From: Hyphomicrobiales bacterium
GTDB lineage: Bacteria; Pseudomonadota; Alphaproteobacteria; Rhizobiales; Rhizobiaceae
Length of the DNA stretch: 64,000 nucleotides
Assembly (NCBI GenBank): GCA_900467685.1
Contig: UBQX01000001.1
Coordinates: 94,166-158,165 of the forward strand
Direction: 5' to 3'
Position 1 is the first letter of the stretch; every line of letters starts with the position of its first letter. Under the pieces are notes generated by a model, which was given only the letters and a program-made list of their open reading frames with translations, was not told the DNA's origin and did not search any database. The position numbers were made by a program, and so were the translations under genes. Shown here piece after piece: positions 41,645 to 54,846 of the stretch.

Positions 41645-44443
41645 TCACTCGGCGGTATCCGAAGAAGGCGCTTCACCACCCTCGCCTGCCTCAGCACCAT
41701 TCTCCAGGCCTGCCTCGGCCTCATCGTCGCCTTCCGGCTCGCTGATGCGTTCGACCGAGACGACCTTTTCGTCGGCGGCGGTCGAGAAGATCGTGACGCC
41801 CTTGGTCGCGCGGCTCGCGATGCGAATGCCGTTGACAGGCACGCGGATCAGCTGGCCGCCATCGGACACGAGCATGATCTGGTCGCTCTCCTCGATCGGG
41901 AAGGCCGCGACAAGAACGCCGATTTCGCCGGTCTTGGACGTGTCGGTGGCGCGGATGCCCTTGCCGCCACGGCCCGAGATGCGGAAATCGTAGGACGATG
42001 AGCGCTTGCCGAAGCCGCGTTCGGAGACGGTGAGCACGAACTGTTCGCGCGCCTTCAGTTCCTGATAGCGGTCTTCCGGCAGTTCGGTGATCTCGCCGGC
42101 TTCCTCGCCAACGAGCGCAATATCGTCCTCCTCCACGCCCATGGCACGGCGTTCGGCAGCCGAGCGCTTGAGATAGGCCGCGCGTTCCGCCGGATCGGCA
42201 TCGACATGGCTGAGGATCGTCATCGAGATCAGGCTGTCACCTTCGGCCATGGTCATGCCGCGCACGCCGATCGAGTTGCGGCCGGCAAAGACGCGGACGT
42301 CATCGACGGGGAAGCGGATCGCCTGGCCGAGCGCCGTCGTCAGCAACACGTCGTCACGATCGGTGCAGGTTTCGACGGAGAGGATTTCATCGCCCTCTTC
42401 CTCGAGCTTCATCGCGATCTTGCCGTTGCGGTTGACCTGGACGAAATCGCCGAGCTTGTTGCGGCGAACCGTGCCACGGGTCGTGGCGAACATGACGTCG
42501 AGGTTTTCCCAGGTCGTCTCGTCCTCGGGCAGCGGCATGATTGTGGTGATGCGTTCGCCGGGCTCCAGCGGCAGCATGTTGATCATCGCCTTGCCGCGAG
42601 ACTGCGGCGTGCCGATCGGCAGGCGCCAGACCTTTTCCTTGTAGACGATGCCACGCGAGGAGAAGAACAGAACCGGCGTATGCGTGTTGGCGACGAAGAG
42701 CCGCGTGACGAAATCCTCGTCGCGCGTTGCCATGCCGGAGCGGCCCTTGCCGCCGCGGCGCTGGGCGCGATAGGTGGTCAGCGGCACGCGCTTGATGTAG
42801 CCGCCGTGGCTGACGGTGACGACCATATCCTCGCGGGCGATCAGGTCCTCGTCTTCCATGTCCGGACCGCCCTCGACGATCTCGGAACGACGCGGCGTGC
42901 CGAATTCATCGCGGATGGCGATCAGCTCGTCCTTGACGATGGTTTGGATGCGCAGGCGCGACGACAGGATGTCGAGGTAATCGGTGATTTCGTCGCCGAT
43001 CTTGTTCAGCTCGTCACCGATTTCGTCGCGGCCAAGGGCCGTGAGGCGGGCGAGACGCAGTTCGAGGATCGCGCGGGCCTGCTCTTCCGAAAGATTGTAG
43101 GTCAGGTCCTCGTTGATCTTGTGGCGCGGGTCGTCGATCAGGCGGATCAGCGACTCGACATCATGGGCCGGCCAACGCCGCTCCATCAACTGCTCGCGCG
43201 CCGTCTGCGGATCGGGCGCGCGGCGGATGAGGTTGATGATCTCGTCGATATTGGCAACGGCAATCGCAAGACCGACCAAGACGTGGGCGCGATCGCGCGC
43301 CTTGCGCAGCAGGTACTTGGTTCGGCGGCTGACGACCTCTTCGCGGAAGGACACGAAGGCCTTCAGCATGTCGATGAGGATCATCTGCTCCGGCTTGCCG
43401 CCGTTGAGCGCCACCATGTTGCAGCCGAACGAGGTCTGCAACGGCGTGTAGCGATAGAACTGGTTGAGGATGACCTCGGCATTGGCATCGCGCTTCAGCT
43501 CGATGACGACGCGATAGCCCTCGCGGTCGGACTCGTCGCGAATGTCGGAGACGCCCTCGACGCGCTTTTCGCGCACGAGTTCCGCCATCTTCTCGATCAT
43601 CGTCGACTTGTTCACCTGATAGGGTATCTCGGTGATGATGATCTGCTCGCGGTCGCCGCGCATCGGCTCGATGCGGGCGCGGCCGCGCATGATGACGGAG
43701 CCCCTGCCCGTCTCGTAAGCCGAACGGATGCCGGCACGGCCGAGTATGAGCGCGCCCGTCGGGAAGTCCGGACCAGGGATGTGCTCCATAAGCTGCAGCA
43801 GCTCAATGGCCGGATTGTCCATGACGGCGATGCAGCCGTTGATGACTTCCGAGAGGTTATGCGGCGGAATGTTCGTCGCCATGCCGACGGCGATACCGCC
43901 GGCGCCGTTGACGAGCAGGTTCGGGAACTTGGCCGGGATGACGACCGGCTCGGAGAGCGTGCCGTCGTAGTTGTCGCGGAAATCGACCGTGTCCTTGTCA
44001 AGATCGTCGAGCAGCGAATGCGCGACCTTCTCAAGGCGGCATTCGGTGTAACGCTGGGCCGCGGGCGGGTCGCCGTCGACCGAGCCGAAATTGCCCTGAC
44101 CGTCGATCAGCGGCAGGCGCAGCGACCAGTCCTGCGCCATGCGGGCGAGCGCGTCATAGATCGCGGCGTCGCCATGCGGGTGATATTTACCCATCACGTC
44201 GCCGGTGACGCGGGCGCACTTGACGTATTTCTTGTTCCAGTCAACGCCGAGTTCGGACATGCCGTAAAGGATGCGGCGATGCACGGGCTTCATGCCATCG
44301 CGCACGTCGGGCAGCGCGCGGCTCACGATCACGCTCATGGCGTAATCGAGATAGGAACGCTGCATTTCTTCGATGATGGAAATGGGCTCGATTTCGCTCG
44401 GGCCCCTGCCGCCGGGTGTCATTTGCGCTGTCAATTCGGTCAC
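41645..44443 (-). CDS. gyrA: DNA gyrase subunit A
   Basis: 932 residues. The breakage–reunion domain begins [20 protein letters not shown], with the catalytic tyrosine at 132 ([13 protein letters not shown]). The C-terminal half is the six-bladed DNA-wrapping domain with the GyrA-box-like [11 protein letters not shown] and later degenerate repeats ([15 protein letters not shown]). It introduces negative supercoils with GyrB. The acidic tail of about 35 residues ([20 protein letters not shown]) is longer than in E. coli. At the quinolone-determining position equivalent to E. coli Ser83 there is Ala93, while Asp97 (E. coli Asp87) is kept. Confidence 0.98.
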   Translation of the reverse strand: MTELTAQMTPGGRGPSEIEPISIIEEMQRSYLDYAMSVIVSRALPDVRDGMKPVHRRILYGMSELGVDWNKKYVKCARVTGDVMGKYHPHGDAAIYDALARMAQDWSLRLPLIDGQGNFGSVDGDPPAAQRYTECRLEKVAHSLLDDLDKDTVDFRDNYDGTLSEPVVIPAKFPNLLVNGAGGIAVGMATNIPPHNLSEVINGCIAVMDNPAIELLQLMEHIPGPDFPTGALILGRAGIRSAYETGRGSVIMRGRARIEPMRGDREQIIITEIPYQVNKSTMIEKMAELVREKRVEGVSDIRDESDREGYRVVIELKRDANAEVILNQFYRYTPLQTSFGCNMVALNGGKPEQMILIDMLKAFVSFREEVVSRRTKYLLRKARDRAHVLVGLAIAVANIDEIINLIRRAPDPQTAREQLMERRWPAHDVESLIRLIDDPRHKINEDLTYNLSEEQARAILELRLARLTALGRDEIGDELNKIGDEITDYLDILSSRLRIQTIVKDELIAIRDEFGTPRRSEIVEGGPDMEDEDLIAREDMVVTVSHGGYIKRVPLTTYRAQRRGGKGRSGMATRDEDFVTRLFVANTHTPVLFFSSRGIVYKEKVWRLPIGTPQSRGKAMINMLPLEPGERITTIMPLPEDETTWENLDVMFATTRGTVRRNKLGDFVQVNRNGKIAMKLEEEGDEILSVETCTDRDDVLLTTALGQAIRFPVDDVRVFAGRNSIGVRGMTMAEGDSLISMTILSHVDADPAERAAYLKRSAAERRAMGVEEDDIALVGEEAGEITELPEDRYQELKAREQFVLTVSERGFGKRSSSYDFRISGRGGKGIRATDTSKTGEIGVLVAAFPIEESDQIMLVSDGGQLIRVPVNGIRIASRATKGVTIFSTAADEKVVSVERISEPEGDDEAEAGLENGAEAGEGGEAPSSDTAE

Positions 44444-44626
44444 ATTCTCTGTTCGGAATCAGTGGTTTTTTATAGCGGAAAGTGCCGCCAACCGCCAATT
44501 TTCGAGGCCGTTCTCAACAGGTTTTGCGCCGATTTTGCGGAAAAGCTTGAAACTTTCGACAATCTGCGATCAAGGTCGGGACAAAGGCCGCGCCGCGCCG
44601 GGCGAAATGGCCAAAAGGGGGATGAC

Positions 44627-45250
44627 ATGGCGGGATATGAGCAACTGGTCAACGCGTTCACGACGCTTGTCGTGACCATCGATCCGCCGGGCCTGGCGCC
44701 GATCTTTCTGGGGCTGACCCATGGCATGACCTCACTTGAGCGTCGCCGCACGGCTCTGCGCGGCACGCTGATCGCCTTCGGCATTCTCACCGTCTTTGCG
44801 ATCGCCGGCGAGGCGATCCTGAGCACAATGGGCATATCCATCGGCGCCTTCCGCATCGCCGGCGGCCTGCTGTTGTTTGCGATATCCTTCGAGATGATCT
44901 TTGACCGCCGCGAGGCGCGAAAGCAGAAGACGTCGGAGACGGCGGTGGTCGAGGACCATGTGCACAATCTCTCGGTCTTTCCGCTGGCCCTGCCCCTGAT
45001 TGCGGGTCCCGGCGCCATCTCGGCAACCATCCTGCTCGCGGGTTCGTTTCACACGCCGGTCGACCGGATCGAGTTGATTGGCGTCATCGGCATCTGCATC
45101 ATACTGGTTCTGGTCTCGCTGACGGTCGCGAGTCGCATCGACCGTTTCCTCGGCCGCTCCGGCCGCGCGATCCTCACGCGCCTGCTCGGCGTGCTCCTGG
45201 CGGCACTTTCGGTGCAATTCGTGATCGATGGATTGAAATCCGTACTCTGA
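44627..45250 (+). CDS. MarC-family inner-membrane protein
   Basis: 207 residues with about six transmembrane helices. MarC features are VNAFTTLVVTIDPPGLAPIF at the start, FGILTVFAIAGEAILSTMGI with RIAGGLLLF, and PLALPLIAGPGAISATILLA. Despite the name, family members are not shown to confer multiple antibiotic resistance; the role is unknown. The ATG at 44627 has a strong AAAAGGGGGAT site. The frame is open far upstream, but only as the antisense of gyrA. It is divergent from gyrA and convergent with the glyoxalase-like gene. Confidence 0.88.
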   Translation: MAGYEQLVNAFTTLVVTIDPPGLAPIFLGLTHGMTSLERRRTALRGTLIAFGILTVFAIAGEAILSTMGISIGAFRIAGGLLLFAISFEMIFDRREARKQKTSETAVVEDHVHNLSVFPLALPLIAGPGAISATILLAGSFHTPVDRIELIGVIGICIILVLVSLTVASRIDRFLGRSGRAILTRLLGVLLAALSVQFVIDGLKSVL

Positions 45251-45255
45251 GCCGA

Positions 45256-45687
45256 TCAGCGGCCCGCCACGGCGAGCGGATGCCCGTCCGCGAACTGCAC
45301 CAGATCCCACAGATTGCCGTAGATATCCGAGAAAACAGCGACCTTGCCGTAGGGCATCACCTGCGGCTCGCGCACGAATGTCACACCCTTGGACAGGTAG
45401 TTGGCATGGTCGCTGTCGAAGTCATCAGTGGCGAGAAACATGAAAACCCGGCCGCCGCCCTGCTGGCCGATAAAGGTCTCCTGCCCGGCATTCGAGGGAC
45501 GGGCAAGCACAATGCCGGTCCCGCTATTGCCGGCAACATCGCGCGGCCGCACCACCACCCAGCGCTTGTCCTGCTCCGGCTGATAGGTGTCCTCCTGCAA
45601 CTCGAAGCCGAGGACACCGCAGTAAAAGGCTATCGCCTCGTCGTAATCGCGCACGATCAGCGCGACATTGGAAATCCGCTGCGCCAC
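45256..45687 (-). CDS. VOC (glyoxalase/bleomycin-resistance-like) superfamily protein
   Basis: 143 residues in two paired beta-alpha-beta-beta-beta modules: RISNVALIVRDYDEAIAFYC with GVLGFELQEDTYQ, and RVFMFLATDDFDSDHANYLS with VTFVREPQVMPYGKVAVFSD and YGNLWDLVQF. Metal ligands of the superfamily fit a Glu near the end of each module. The substrate is unknown; members include glyoxalase I and extradiol dioxygenases. It is encoded 48 nt downstream of ssb on the same strand and could share its transcript. Confidence 0.85.
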   Translation of the reverse strand: MAQRISNVALIVRDYDEAIAFYCGVLGFELQEDTYQPEQDKRWVVVRPRDVAGNSGTGIVLARPSNAGQETFIGQQGGGRVFMFLATDDFDSDHANYLSKGVTFVREPQVMPYGKVAVFSDIYGNLWDLVQFADGHPLAVAGR

Positions 45688-45735
45688 TGGCCTTCCCCTT
45701 TGACAGACTCTGTTCTGATCGCCTGCGACAACCGA

Positions 45736-46251
45736 TCAGAACGGGATGTCGTCGTCCATATCGCGCGAGAAGTTGCCGGCCGGCTGCGAAGAGCCGCGAC
45801 CGCCGCCGCTGCGCTGTGCCGGCGCCGACGAACCGTAGTCGTTGCCGCCGCCATAATCGCCACCGAAGTCGCCGCCCTGGCTGCGACCGCCGCCTTCGCC
45901 GCGCCCATCGAGCATGGTCAGCGTCGAGTTGAAGCCCTGAAGGACGACTTCCGTCGAATAACGGTCATTGCCGTTCTGGTCCTGCCATTTGCGGGTCTGC
46001 AGCGCGCCTTCGATATAGAGCTTGGCGCCCTTCTTGACGTACTGCTCCACGACCTTGCAGAGCCCTTCGTTGAAGACGACGACGCTGTGCCATTCCGTCT
46101 TCTCCTTGCGCTCGCCGGAATTGCGGTCGCGCCACTGCTCTGACGTCGCGATGCGCAGGTTGGCGATCGGACGGCCGTCCTGCGTGCGACGGATTTCGGG
46201 ATCGGCCCCGACGTTGCCGATGAGAATAACCTTGTTCACGCTGCCAGCCAT
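45736..46251 (-). CDS. ssb: Single-stranded DNA-binding protein
   Basis: 171 residues. The OB-fold (residues 1–115) begins [20 protein letters not shown] and contains [30 protein letters not shown] and [20 protein letters not shown] Gly/Ser-rich linker follows, and the conserved acidic tip DDDIPF that recruits replication and repair partners. It coats single-stranded DNA as a tetramer. It is divergent from uvrA; the SOS box between them (46453–46467) may control both. Confidence 0.97.
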   Translation of the reverse strand: MAGSVNKVILIGNVGADPEIRRTQDGRPIANLRIATSEQWRDRNSGERKEKTEWHSVVVFNEGLCKVVEQYVKKGAKLYIEGALQTRKWQDQNGNDRYSTEVVLQGFNSTLTMLDGRGEGGGRSQGGDFGGDYGGGNDYGSSAPAQRSGGGRGSSQPAGNFSRDMDDDIPF

Positions 46252-46452
46252 ACTACCAAACCCTGTTCTTAAAGATCGTTGTCAGGCCATCTGCCCGAAA
46301 GTTCTGCTACCTTAAACCTTGCAGACAGGCTTTGCCCGCGCCGTCAAAGCCAATCCACAGCTCATTTCCCTGCCGCGCACACATGCTGCCATGAACTGTC
46401 AGCGCGTAGTCCTCTATCGTCGTAATCGAATAAATCGCGCCTGCCGAAGAAT

Positions 46453-46467
46453 GTTCTTTATTTGTTC
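46453..46467. promoter_or_regulatory. SOS (LexA) box between ssb and uvrA
   Basis: gttc (46453–46456), seven bases, gttc (46464–46467): the direct-repeat GTTC-N7-GTTC motif of alphaproteobacterial LexA. It lies about 137 nt before the uvrA start and about 200 nt before ssb. Other parts of the 352-nt divergent region show no gene. Confidence 0.85.
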
Positions 46468-46603
46468 TATTGAACTTGTTAAGGATTGTCAACAGATTCG
46501 GGAAATGAATTGGGGCAAGGTCGCGGGAACCGCCGATCTGCCTCGACAGGCCCGCCGTAAATTCGGCATAAGGCATCATCTCCCCTTCTAGCCGGTGGAT
46601 CCC

Positions 46604-49525
<2,922 letters not shown>

Positions 49526-49542
49526 ACAAGGGAGATTTGCCA

Positions 49543-50346
49543 ATGGCTGAGACCGGAACGATCCGTACGGGCATTGGCGGCTGGACCTTCGATCCGTGGA
49601 AGAACCACTTCTATCCGGAGAAGCTGAAGGTCAAGGATGAGCTCTCCTATGCCAGCAGCAAGCTGCGCGCCATCGAGGTCAATGGCACCTACTATTCGAG
49701 CCAGAAGCCTGCGGCCTTTGCCAAATGGGCGGCGGAAGCGCCGGAGGATTTCGTGTTCTCGCTGAAGGCGAGTCGCTTCTGCACGAACCGGCGGGTTCTC
49801 GCCGAGGGTGGCGAGTCGGTCATGAAGTTCGTGACCTCAGGGATCACCGAGCTGGGGCCCAAGCTTGGGCCCATTCTCTGGCAGTTCATGCCAACGAAGC
49901 AGTTCGACCCGGACGATTTCGGCGCGTTTCTGTCGCTTCTTCCACAAGAGCAGGATGGCATCCGACTGAAGCATGTCGTCGAAGTTCGGCATCCGTCTTT
50001 CGTGGTGCCGGAATTCGTAGACCTCTTGCGGAAACACAAAACGGCCTGTGTGGTCGCCGATCATGCTGAGTATCCCATGATCGCCGACATCACGGGCGAT
50101 TTCGTCTATCTGCGTCTGCAGAAGGGCGAGGACGACAATCCGCATTGCTATCCGGATGACGCCTTGGCATCTTGGGCTGCGAGACTGAAATCCTATTCCG
50201 CCGGACGCCTGCCAAAGGATCTTCCCGAACTTTCGCCTGAAGCTGCGCCCTCGCCTGCGCCGCGCGATGTGTTCGCCTATTTCATCACCGGTGGGAAGGT
50301 GAATGCGCCGATGGGGGCGATGGAGATGCAGAAGCGGGTGGGCTGA
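49543..50346 (+). CDS. DUF72 (YecE-like) protein
   Basis: 267 residues forming a TIM-barrel-like DUF72 protein: IRTGIGGWTFDPWKNHFYPE, IEVNGTYYSSQKPAAFAKWA, FVFSLKASRFCTNRR, ILWQFMPTKQFDPDDF, VEVRHPSFVVPEF, and YLRLQKGEDDNPHCY. Family function is unknown despite a solved structure class. The ATG at 49543 has AGGGAGA upstream; the frame extends a further seven codons. It starts 17 nt after the uvrA stop and is probably co-transcribed with it. Confidence 0.88.
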   Translation: MAETGTIRTGIGGWTFDPWKNHFYPEKLKVKDELSYASSKLRAIEVNGTYYSSQKPAAFAKWAAEAPEDFVFSLKASRFCTNRRVLAEGGESVMKFVTSGITELGPKLGPILWQFMPTKQFDPDDFGAFLSLLPQEQDGIRLKHVVEVRHPSFVVPEFVDLLRKHKTACVVADHAEYPMIADITGDFVYLRLQKGEDDNPHCYPDDALASWAARLKSYSAGRLPKDLPELSPEAAPSPAPRDVFAYFITGGKVNAPMGAMEMQKRVG

Positions 50347-50487
50347 ACCCGACGCGTGCCTTGCGAATCGTCATAAAAGTGTCATGCTGCGATGAGGGAT
50401 GTCGCTATCACGCAATTACTTGCCGCTTTCCCGGCGCATGATGCGTGAACAGACGCGGATACATCGTCCGCGTATTCAGGCAGTGCA

Positions 50488-52137
50488 ATGACAGGAACCG
50501 TCGTTCTCATCAATCTTGCCGGCGCAGTCGCCATGCTGCTGTGGGCGACACGCATGGTGCGGACCGGCGTGGAGCGCGCCTATGGCGATTTGCTCCGCAG
50601 GAAGCTCCGGCTCGCGCTTGGGAACCGGGTCACCGCAGCCGCTGCGGGCTTCGCCATGGCGATCGTGCTGCAGAGTTCGACTGCGGTTGCGTTGATCGTT
50701 TCCGGGTTTTCGGCCAGCGGTTACATCACAAACGCGATCGGCATTGCGACATTGCTGGGCGCCGATCTGGGCTCCGCCTTCGTGGTGCGAATTTTGCGCC
50801 ACGACCTCTCCTTGCTGGTGCCGATCCTTTTGGTAGCCGGAACGGTGGCGTTTCGGGCAACGGAGGCACGCGGCTGGCGCCAGGCTGGCCGTATCCTGTT
50901 CGGGCTCGGGCTGCTGGTGCTATCCCTGCACATGATCGCCGAGGCTGCGGCCCCCCTGAACGAGAGCAGCCTGCTGCCGGTGGTGATCGACTATCTTCGA
51001 CAGGATTGGGTGACGGCGTTCCTGCTGGCCGGCATCGTTGCCTGGCTGTTTCACTCGAGCGTCGCTGCGATCCTGCTCTTCGCGTCGCTGGCCGATCGGG
51101 GCGTGATCCCCATTGAGCTCGTTCTGCCTCTGGTGCTCGGCGTCAACTTCGGCGCCGCGCTTGTCGCAGCGGTTCTAACCCGGGGCGGCCCCGTGGAGGG
51201 CCGCGTCATCCCGCTCGGCAAGATGCTCATTCGCGGGATTTCGACGATGGGCGCGCTGATCATCGACCTCCTCCACCCGATCCCGCTCGACTGGATCGGC
51301 GGCTCGACGGGCAACAAGATCGTGGTGTGTCACCTGATCTTCAACGGCGTGACCGTGCTTGCCAGCCTCTTTGTCGTCAACAAGATCAGTGAGGTCCTCA
51401 CCCGCGTCCTGGTTCGCCCGGTGGTCACCGAGAGGGTGATCGACACGCGGCTTTCCGCGCTGAACCCCAACGAACTTGCCGATCCGCATCGGGCTGCCAA
51501 CAACGTGCTCAGAGAGCTCATCGCGCTTTGCGACAAGATAGAGCTGATGCTGGTCCACATCATCGACCTCTTCGAAAGGCCGGACAAGACGCAAATGACT
51601 GCGATCGAGCAGCTGGACGACGAGATCGACAGCATGCATCGCGACATCAAGTTCTATCTGGCCAGAATTTCGGAGAGCATTCTCGATAGCGAGTCGTCAC
51701 AGCGTTGCGACGAATTGATGAGCGTCACGATCAAGCTGGAGCAAACTGCGGACATCATTTCGCAGAACATGGTGACGCGGGCGCGCAAGAAGCAGGGGCG
51801 TGAAGTTCGCTTCTCGGAGCAGGGCTGGAGCGAACTGAAGGACCTGCATGCCGAGGTGCTGCAGAATGCCCGTCAGGCGTTCAACCTGCTGATCAACTCG
51901 GATGTGGAATATGCGCGCCAGTTGGCGGCGCGGAAGGAAGTTGTCCGGCGCATGGTGCAGCAGAGCGAGGAAATGCATATGCGGCGCCTGCGCGGTGGAA
52001 CACAGGAAAGCTTCGAAAGCAGCTCGATCCATATCGACATGATCCGCGACCTCAAGGAAGTGAATTCGCTTCTCGTGTCGCTGGCCTATCCGGTGCTCGC
52101 TCGCGCCGGAATGTTGCGGGAAAGCCGGCTTCTGTGA
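50488..52137 (+). CDS. Na+/phosphate cotransporter family protein with PhoU-like C-terminus
   Basis: 549 residues. Residues 1–310 hold about eight transmembrane helices with the two inverted NptA/SLC34 signature repeats, MAIVLQSSTAVALIVSGF and AWLFHSSVAAILLFASLA. Residues 345–540 form helical PhoU-like domains (NNVLRELIALCDKIELMLVH, LDDEIDSMHRDIKFYLARIS). It would take up or export phosphate with sodium. The second repeat has HSS where QSS is usual. It stands alone between the DUF72 gene and purC. Confidence 0.88.
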   Translation: MTGTVVLINLAGAVAMLLWATRMVRTGVERAYGDLLRRKLRLALGNRVTAAAAGFAMAIVLQSSTAVALIVSGFSASGYITNAIGIATLLGADLGSAFVVRILRHDLSLLVPILLVAGTVAFRATEARGWRQAGRILFGLGLLVLSLHMIAEAAAPLNESSLLPVVIDYLRQDWVTAFLLAGIVAWLFHSSVAAILLFASLADRGVIPIELVLPLVLGVNFGAALVAAVLTRGGPVEGRVIPLGKMLIRGISTMGALIIDLLHPIPLDWIGGSTGNKIVVCHLIFNGVTVLASLFVVNKISEVLTRVLVRPVVTERVIDTRLSALNPNELADPHRAANNVLRELIALCDKIELMLVHIIDLFERPDKTQMTAIEQLDDEIDSMHRDIKFYLARISESILDSESSQRCDELMSVTIKLEQTADIISQNMVTRARKKQGREVRFSEQGWSELKDLHAEVLQNARQAFNLLINSDVEYARQLAARKEVVRRMVQQSEEMHMRRLRGGTQESFESSSIHIDMIRDLKEVNSLLVSLAYPVLARAGMLRESRLL

Positions 52138-52268
52138 TCAGCCGCCGCGCGATCAGGCTTGCGCTCGCGCGGTCGCACCAGTAGAGCGAAGGAGAGACGC
52201 GGGCGCTTCATCGGCTGTCCGCATGGCACGATCTGCCGGCGCGCCGGCGACAATCCGGAAGATTTCCC

Positions 52269-53225
52269 ATGGCCGACATGCCCGTCCTCGCCGACGCCAC
52301 GATCCCCGAACTGCCGAACCACTACAAGGGTAAGGTGCGGGAGAACTACGACCTTCCCGGCGACCGCCGCGTCATCATCGCGACGGACCGGCTCAGTGCC
52401 TTCGACCGTATCCTGACCTGCATCCCCTACAAGGGCCAGATCCTGACCCAGATCGCGCGCTACTGGTTTGACAAGACCGCTGACATCTGCCCGAACCACG
52501 TCATCGACTATCCGGACCCCAATGTCGTCATCGGCAAGCGGCTCGATATCCTGCCCGTCGAAATCGTCGTTCGCGGTTATTTGGCCGGCACGACCAGCAC
52601 GTCGATCCTGACACTTTACAAGAACGGCCAACGCGAAATGTACGGCATCACGCTACCGGACGGGTTGAAGCCGAACCAGAAGCTGCCGGAGGCGATCATC
52701 ACGCCGACCAGCAAGGCCTTCGATGGCGGCCATGACGAGCCGTTGACGCCGGACGAGATCGTCAGCCGCGGTCTTCTGACCGCCGAGCAGTGGGCGACGC
52801 TGAAGGACTATGCACTGAAGCTCTTCGCGCGTGGCCAGCAGATGGCCGCCGAGCGCGGGCTGATCCTCGTCGATACGAAATATGAATTCGGCACCGACGA
52901 GAATGGCAAGATCATTCTTGCCGATGAAATCCACACGCCGGATTCCAGTCGCTACTGGATTGCCGAAAGCTACCCGGCGCGGTTCGAAGCGGGCGAACGG
53001 CCGGAAAGCTTCGACAAGGATTTCGTGCGTGCCTGGGTCAACGAACGCTGCGACCCTTACAAGGATGAAATTCCGGAAATTCCGGCTGCGCTGATCCGCG
53101 AAACCTCGGCCGTCTACATGAAGGCGTTCGAGGCCATCACCGGCAAGGCGTTCGATGCTTCGACCGTGGAAGCTCCGGTACTTGAGCGCGTGCGCAAGAA
53201 CCTCGCGCCTTACTTCACCCGCTGA
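52269..53225 (+). CDS. purC: Phosphoribosylaminoimidazole-succinocarboxamide synthase
   Basis: 318 residues, the long eukaryote-like SAICAR synthetase. Landmarks: [97 protein letters not shown] and HTPDSSRYW. It condenses CAIR with aspartate in purine synthesis. Its last 11 nt overlap the 3' end of the convergent MBL-fold gene. Confidence 0.97.
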   Translation: MADMPVLADATIPELPNHYKGKVRENYDLPGDRRVIIATDRLSAFDRILTCIPYKGQILTQIARYWFDKTADICPNHVIDYPDPNVVIGKRLDILPVEIVVRGYLAGTTSTSILTLYKNGQREMYGITLPDGLKPNQKLPEAIITPTSKAFDGGHDEPLTPDEIVSRGLLTAEQWATLKDYALKLFARGQQMAAERGLILVDTKYEFGTDENGKIILADEIHTPDSSRYWIAESYPARFEAGERPESFDKDFVRAWVNERCDPYKDEIPEIPAALIRETSAVYMKAFEAITGKAFDASTVEAPVLERVRKNLAPYFTR

Positions 53226-54045
53226 CCTTATCGGTCACATCATATTCGACCGTGAGCCCGTCGTAGGCGGGCTCCACATGCGGCGGCGTTTCCGCCATCA
53301 CCGTCTCGTAGTCGAGCGGGATATGCATGTGGGTGAGGATCGCGTGGCGCGGTGCGAAGCGCTCGATCCACGACATCGCTTGCTCCATCGACAGATGGCT
53401 TGGGTGGAAGCGATATTGCAGGCAATCGATGACGAGCGTGTCGAGGTTCCTGAGCTTCGCATGTGAAGCCTCGGGAAAATCGCTGACGTCGCTGCAATAG
53501 GCGAAGTCGCCGACCCGGAATCCAAGCGACATGATATCGCCATGCACCTGCAGGATCGGATTGAAGGTGATCGGACCACCTGCCCCCGTGATCGTCACCG
53601 GCGTATCCGGTGTCTCGATCAGATTCGGCTCGACGATGGGCGGATAATTGCTCCCGACCGGCGTCTCCAGGCAATAGCCGAAGCCCAGGCGGATACGATC
53701 CATCGTGAACGCATCGGCATAGATGGGAATGCGCTGGCGCTGGGCATGGAAATAGCCTCGCACGTCATCGATGCCGTGTAGATGGTCGGCATGGGCGTGG
53801 GTGTAGATGACAGCGTCGAGGCGCTGCACACCAGCTGCGATCATCTGCTCGCGGAAATCCGGGCCGGTGTCGATGACGACTGTCGTCATTCCGCCATCTT
53901 GGCCGATCTGCTCGACAAGAAGTGCGGCGCGACTTCTGCGGTTCTTGGGGTTCTTCGGGTCGCAGGCGCCCCAGTCGCCGTTGATGCGGGGAACGCCGGG
54001 TGAAGAGGCGCAACCGAGTATGGTGAACCGCCGCTTGATCGCCAC
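53215..54045 (-). CDS. MBL-fold metal-dependent hydrolase (PhnP-like)
   Basis: 276 residues of the metallo-beta-lactamase fold. The metal-binding box is [14 protein letters not shown]; preceding it is [17 protein letters not shown], and later [20 protein letters not shown] and [13 protein letters not shown] supply remaining ligands. It resembles PhnP/RNase Z-like phosphodiesterases; in Rhizobiales this gene follows tatD. The start is GTG at 54045. The gene lies 4 nt downstream of tatD in the metG–tatD operon. Confidence 0.9.
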   Translation of the reverse strand: MAIKRRFTILGCASSPGVPRINGDWGACDPKNPKNRRSRAALLVEQIGQDGGMTTVVIDTGPDFREQMIAAGVQRLDAVIYTHAHADHLHGIDDVRGYFHAQRQRIPIYADAFTMDRIRLGFGYCLETPVGSNYPPIVEPNLIETPDTPVTITGAGGPITFNPILQVHGDIMSLGFRVGDFAYCSDVSDFPEASHAKLRNLDTLVIDCLQYRFHPSHLSMEQAMSWIERFAPRHAILTHMHIPLDYETVMAETPPHVEPAYDGLTVEYDVTDKVSG

Positions 54046-54049
54046 GCCG

Positions 54050-54829
54050 TCAGACCCTCGTCATTCGTGAAAAACAGCGGAAGGCGTTTTCCGTCGTCAG
54101 CCTGGCCGTTTCCTCGACGCTTAGACCGATGGTTTCCGCAAGCACGGCGGCCGTGTGGGCGACATAGGCAGGTTCGTTACGCTTGCCGCGGAAGGGCTTG
54201 GGCGCCAAATACGGCGCGTCCGTCTCGACCAGAAGCCGGTCATGCGGGACGGTGGCTGCGATGTCGCGCAAATCCTGCGACTTCGGGAAGGTCAGGATCC
54301 CGGAGAACGAGACATAGCCGCCAAGCTCCACGCCGACGCGTGCGAGTTCCGGTCCCGACGAGAAGCAGTGAAGAATGAAGCCAAAGGCGCCCTTCCCCAT
54401 CTCGTCCTTCAGGATTGCGGCCATGTCGTCATCGGCGCTGCGGGCATGAATGACCAGCGGCAGGCCGGTCTGGCGCGCTGCCTCGATCTGGCGGCGGAAG
54501 ACGGGCTTCTGCACGTCGGGCGTCGCATAGTCGTAGTGATAATCGAGACCCGCCTCACCGATCGCGACGCATTTCTCGTAACGCGCTGCCTCGACATAGG
54601 CTTCGACCGGCAGTTCCGGTTCGTCGGCGGCATTGTTGGGATGCGTGCCGGCGGAGCAGAAAACGTTCGGATAGGTTTCGGCAATCGCCTTGACCTGATC
54701 GAACTTTCCGACGCGCGTCGAGATCGTCACCATCTGCTTCACCCCCGCCTCGCCGGCTCGCGCGACAAGCGCGTCGCGCTCATCGGCAAAGTCGGCAAAG
54801 TCGAGATGGCAATGGGTGTCGATCAGCAT
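54050..54829 (-). CDS. tatD: TatD-family deoxyribonuclease/metal hydrolase
   Basis: 259 residues. MLIDTHCHLDFADFADERDA carries the HxH metal site; AIGEAGLDYHYDYATPDVQK, LVIHARSADDDM, FILHCFSSGPELA and LLVETDAPYLAPKPFRGKRN supply the rest of the TIM-barrel amidohydrolase signature. Family members are 3'-5' DNA/RNA exonucleases. ATG 54829 gives the family start; TTG 54850 would overlap the metG stop and add seven residues. It lies between metG and the MBL-fold gene on one operon. Confidence 0.93.
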   Translation of the reverse strand: MLIDTHCHLDFADFADERDALVARAGEAGVKQMVTISTRVGKFDQVKAIAETYPNVFCSAGTHPNNAADEPELPVEAYVEAARYEKCVAIGEAGLDYHYDYATPDVQKPVFRRQIEAARQTGLPLVIHARSADDDMAAILKDEMGKGAFGFILHCFSSGPELARVGVELGGYVSFSGILTFPKSQDLRDIAATVPHDRLLVETDAPYLAPKPFRGKRNEPAYVAHTAAVLAETIGLSVEETARLTTENAFRCFSRMTRV

Positions 54830-54846
54830 GCTCTCGGTGTCCCGGC

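Noticed and set aside
42206..44626. Long plus-strand open frame of about 1000 codons running into the marC-like gene
   Set aside because: It is the antisense of gyrA, rich in Asp/Arg/Val as expected for a shadow frame in GC-rich DNA. Only the last 207 codons (44627–45250) encode a protein.
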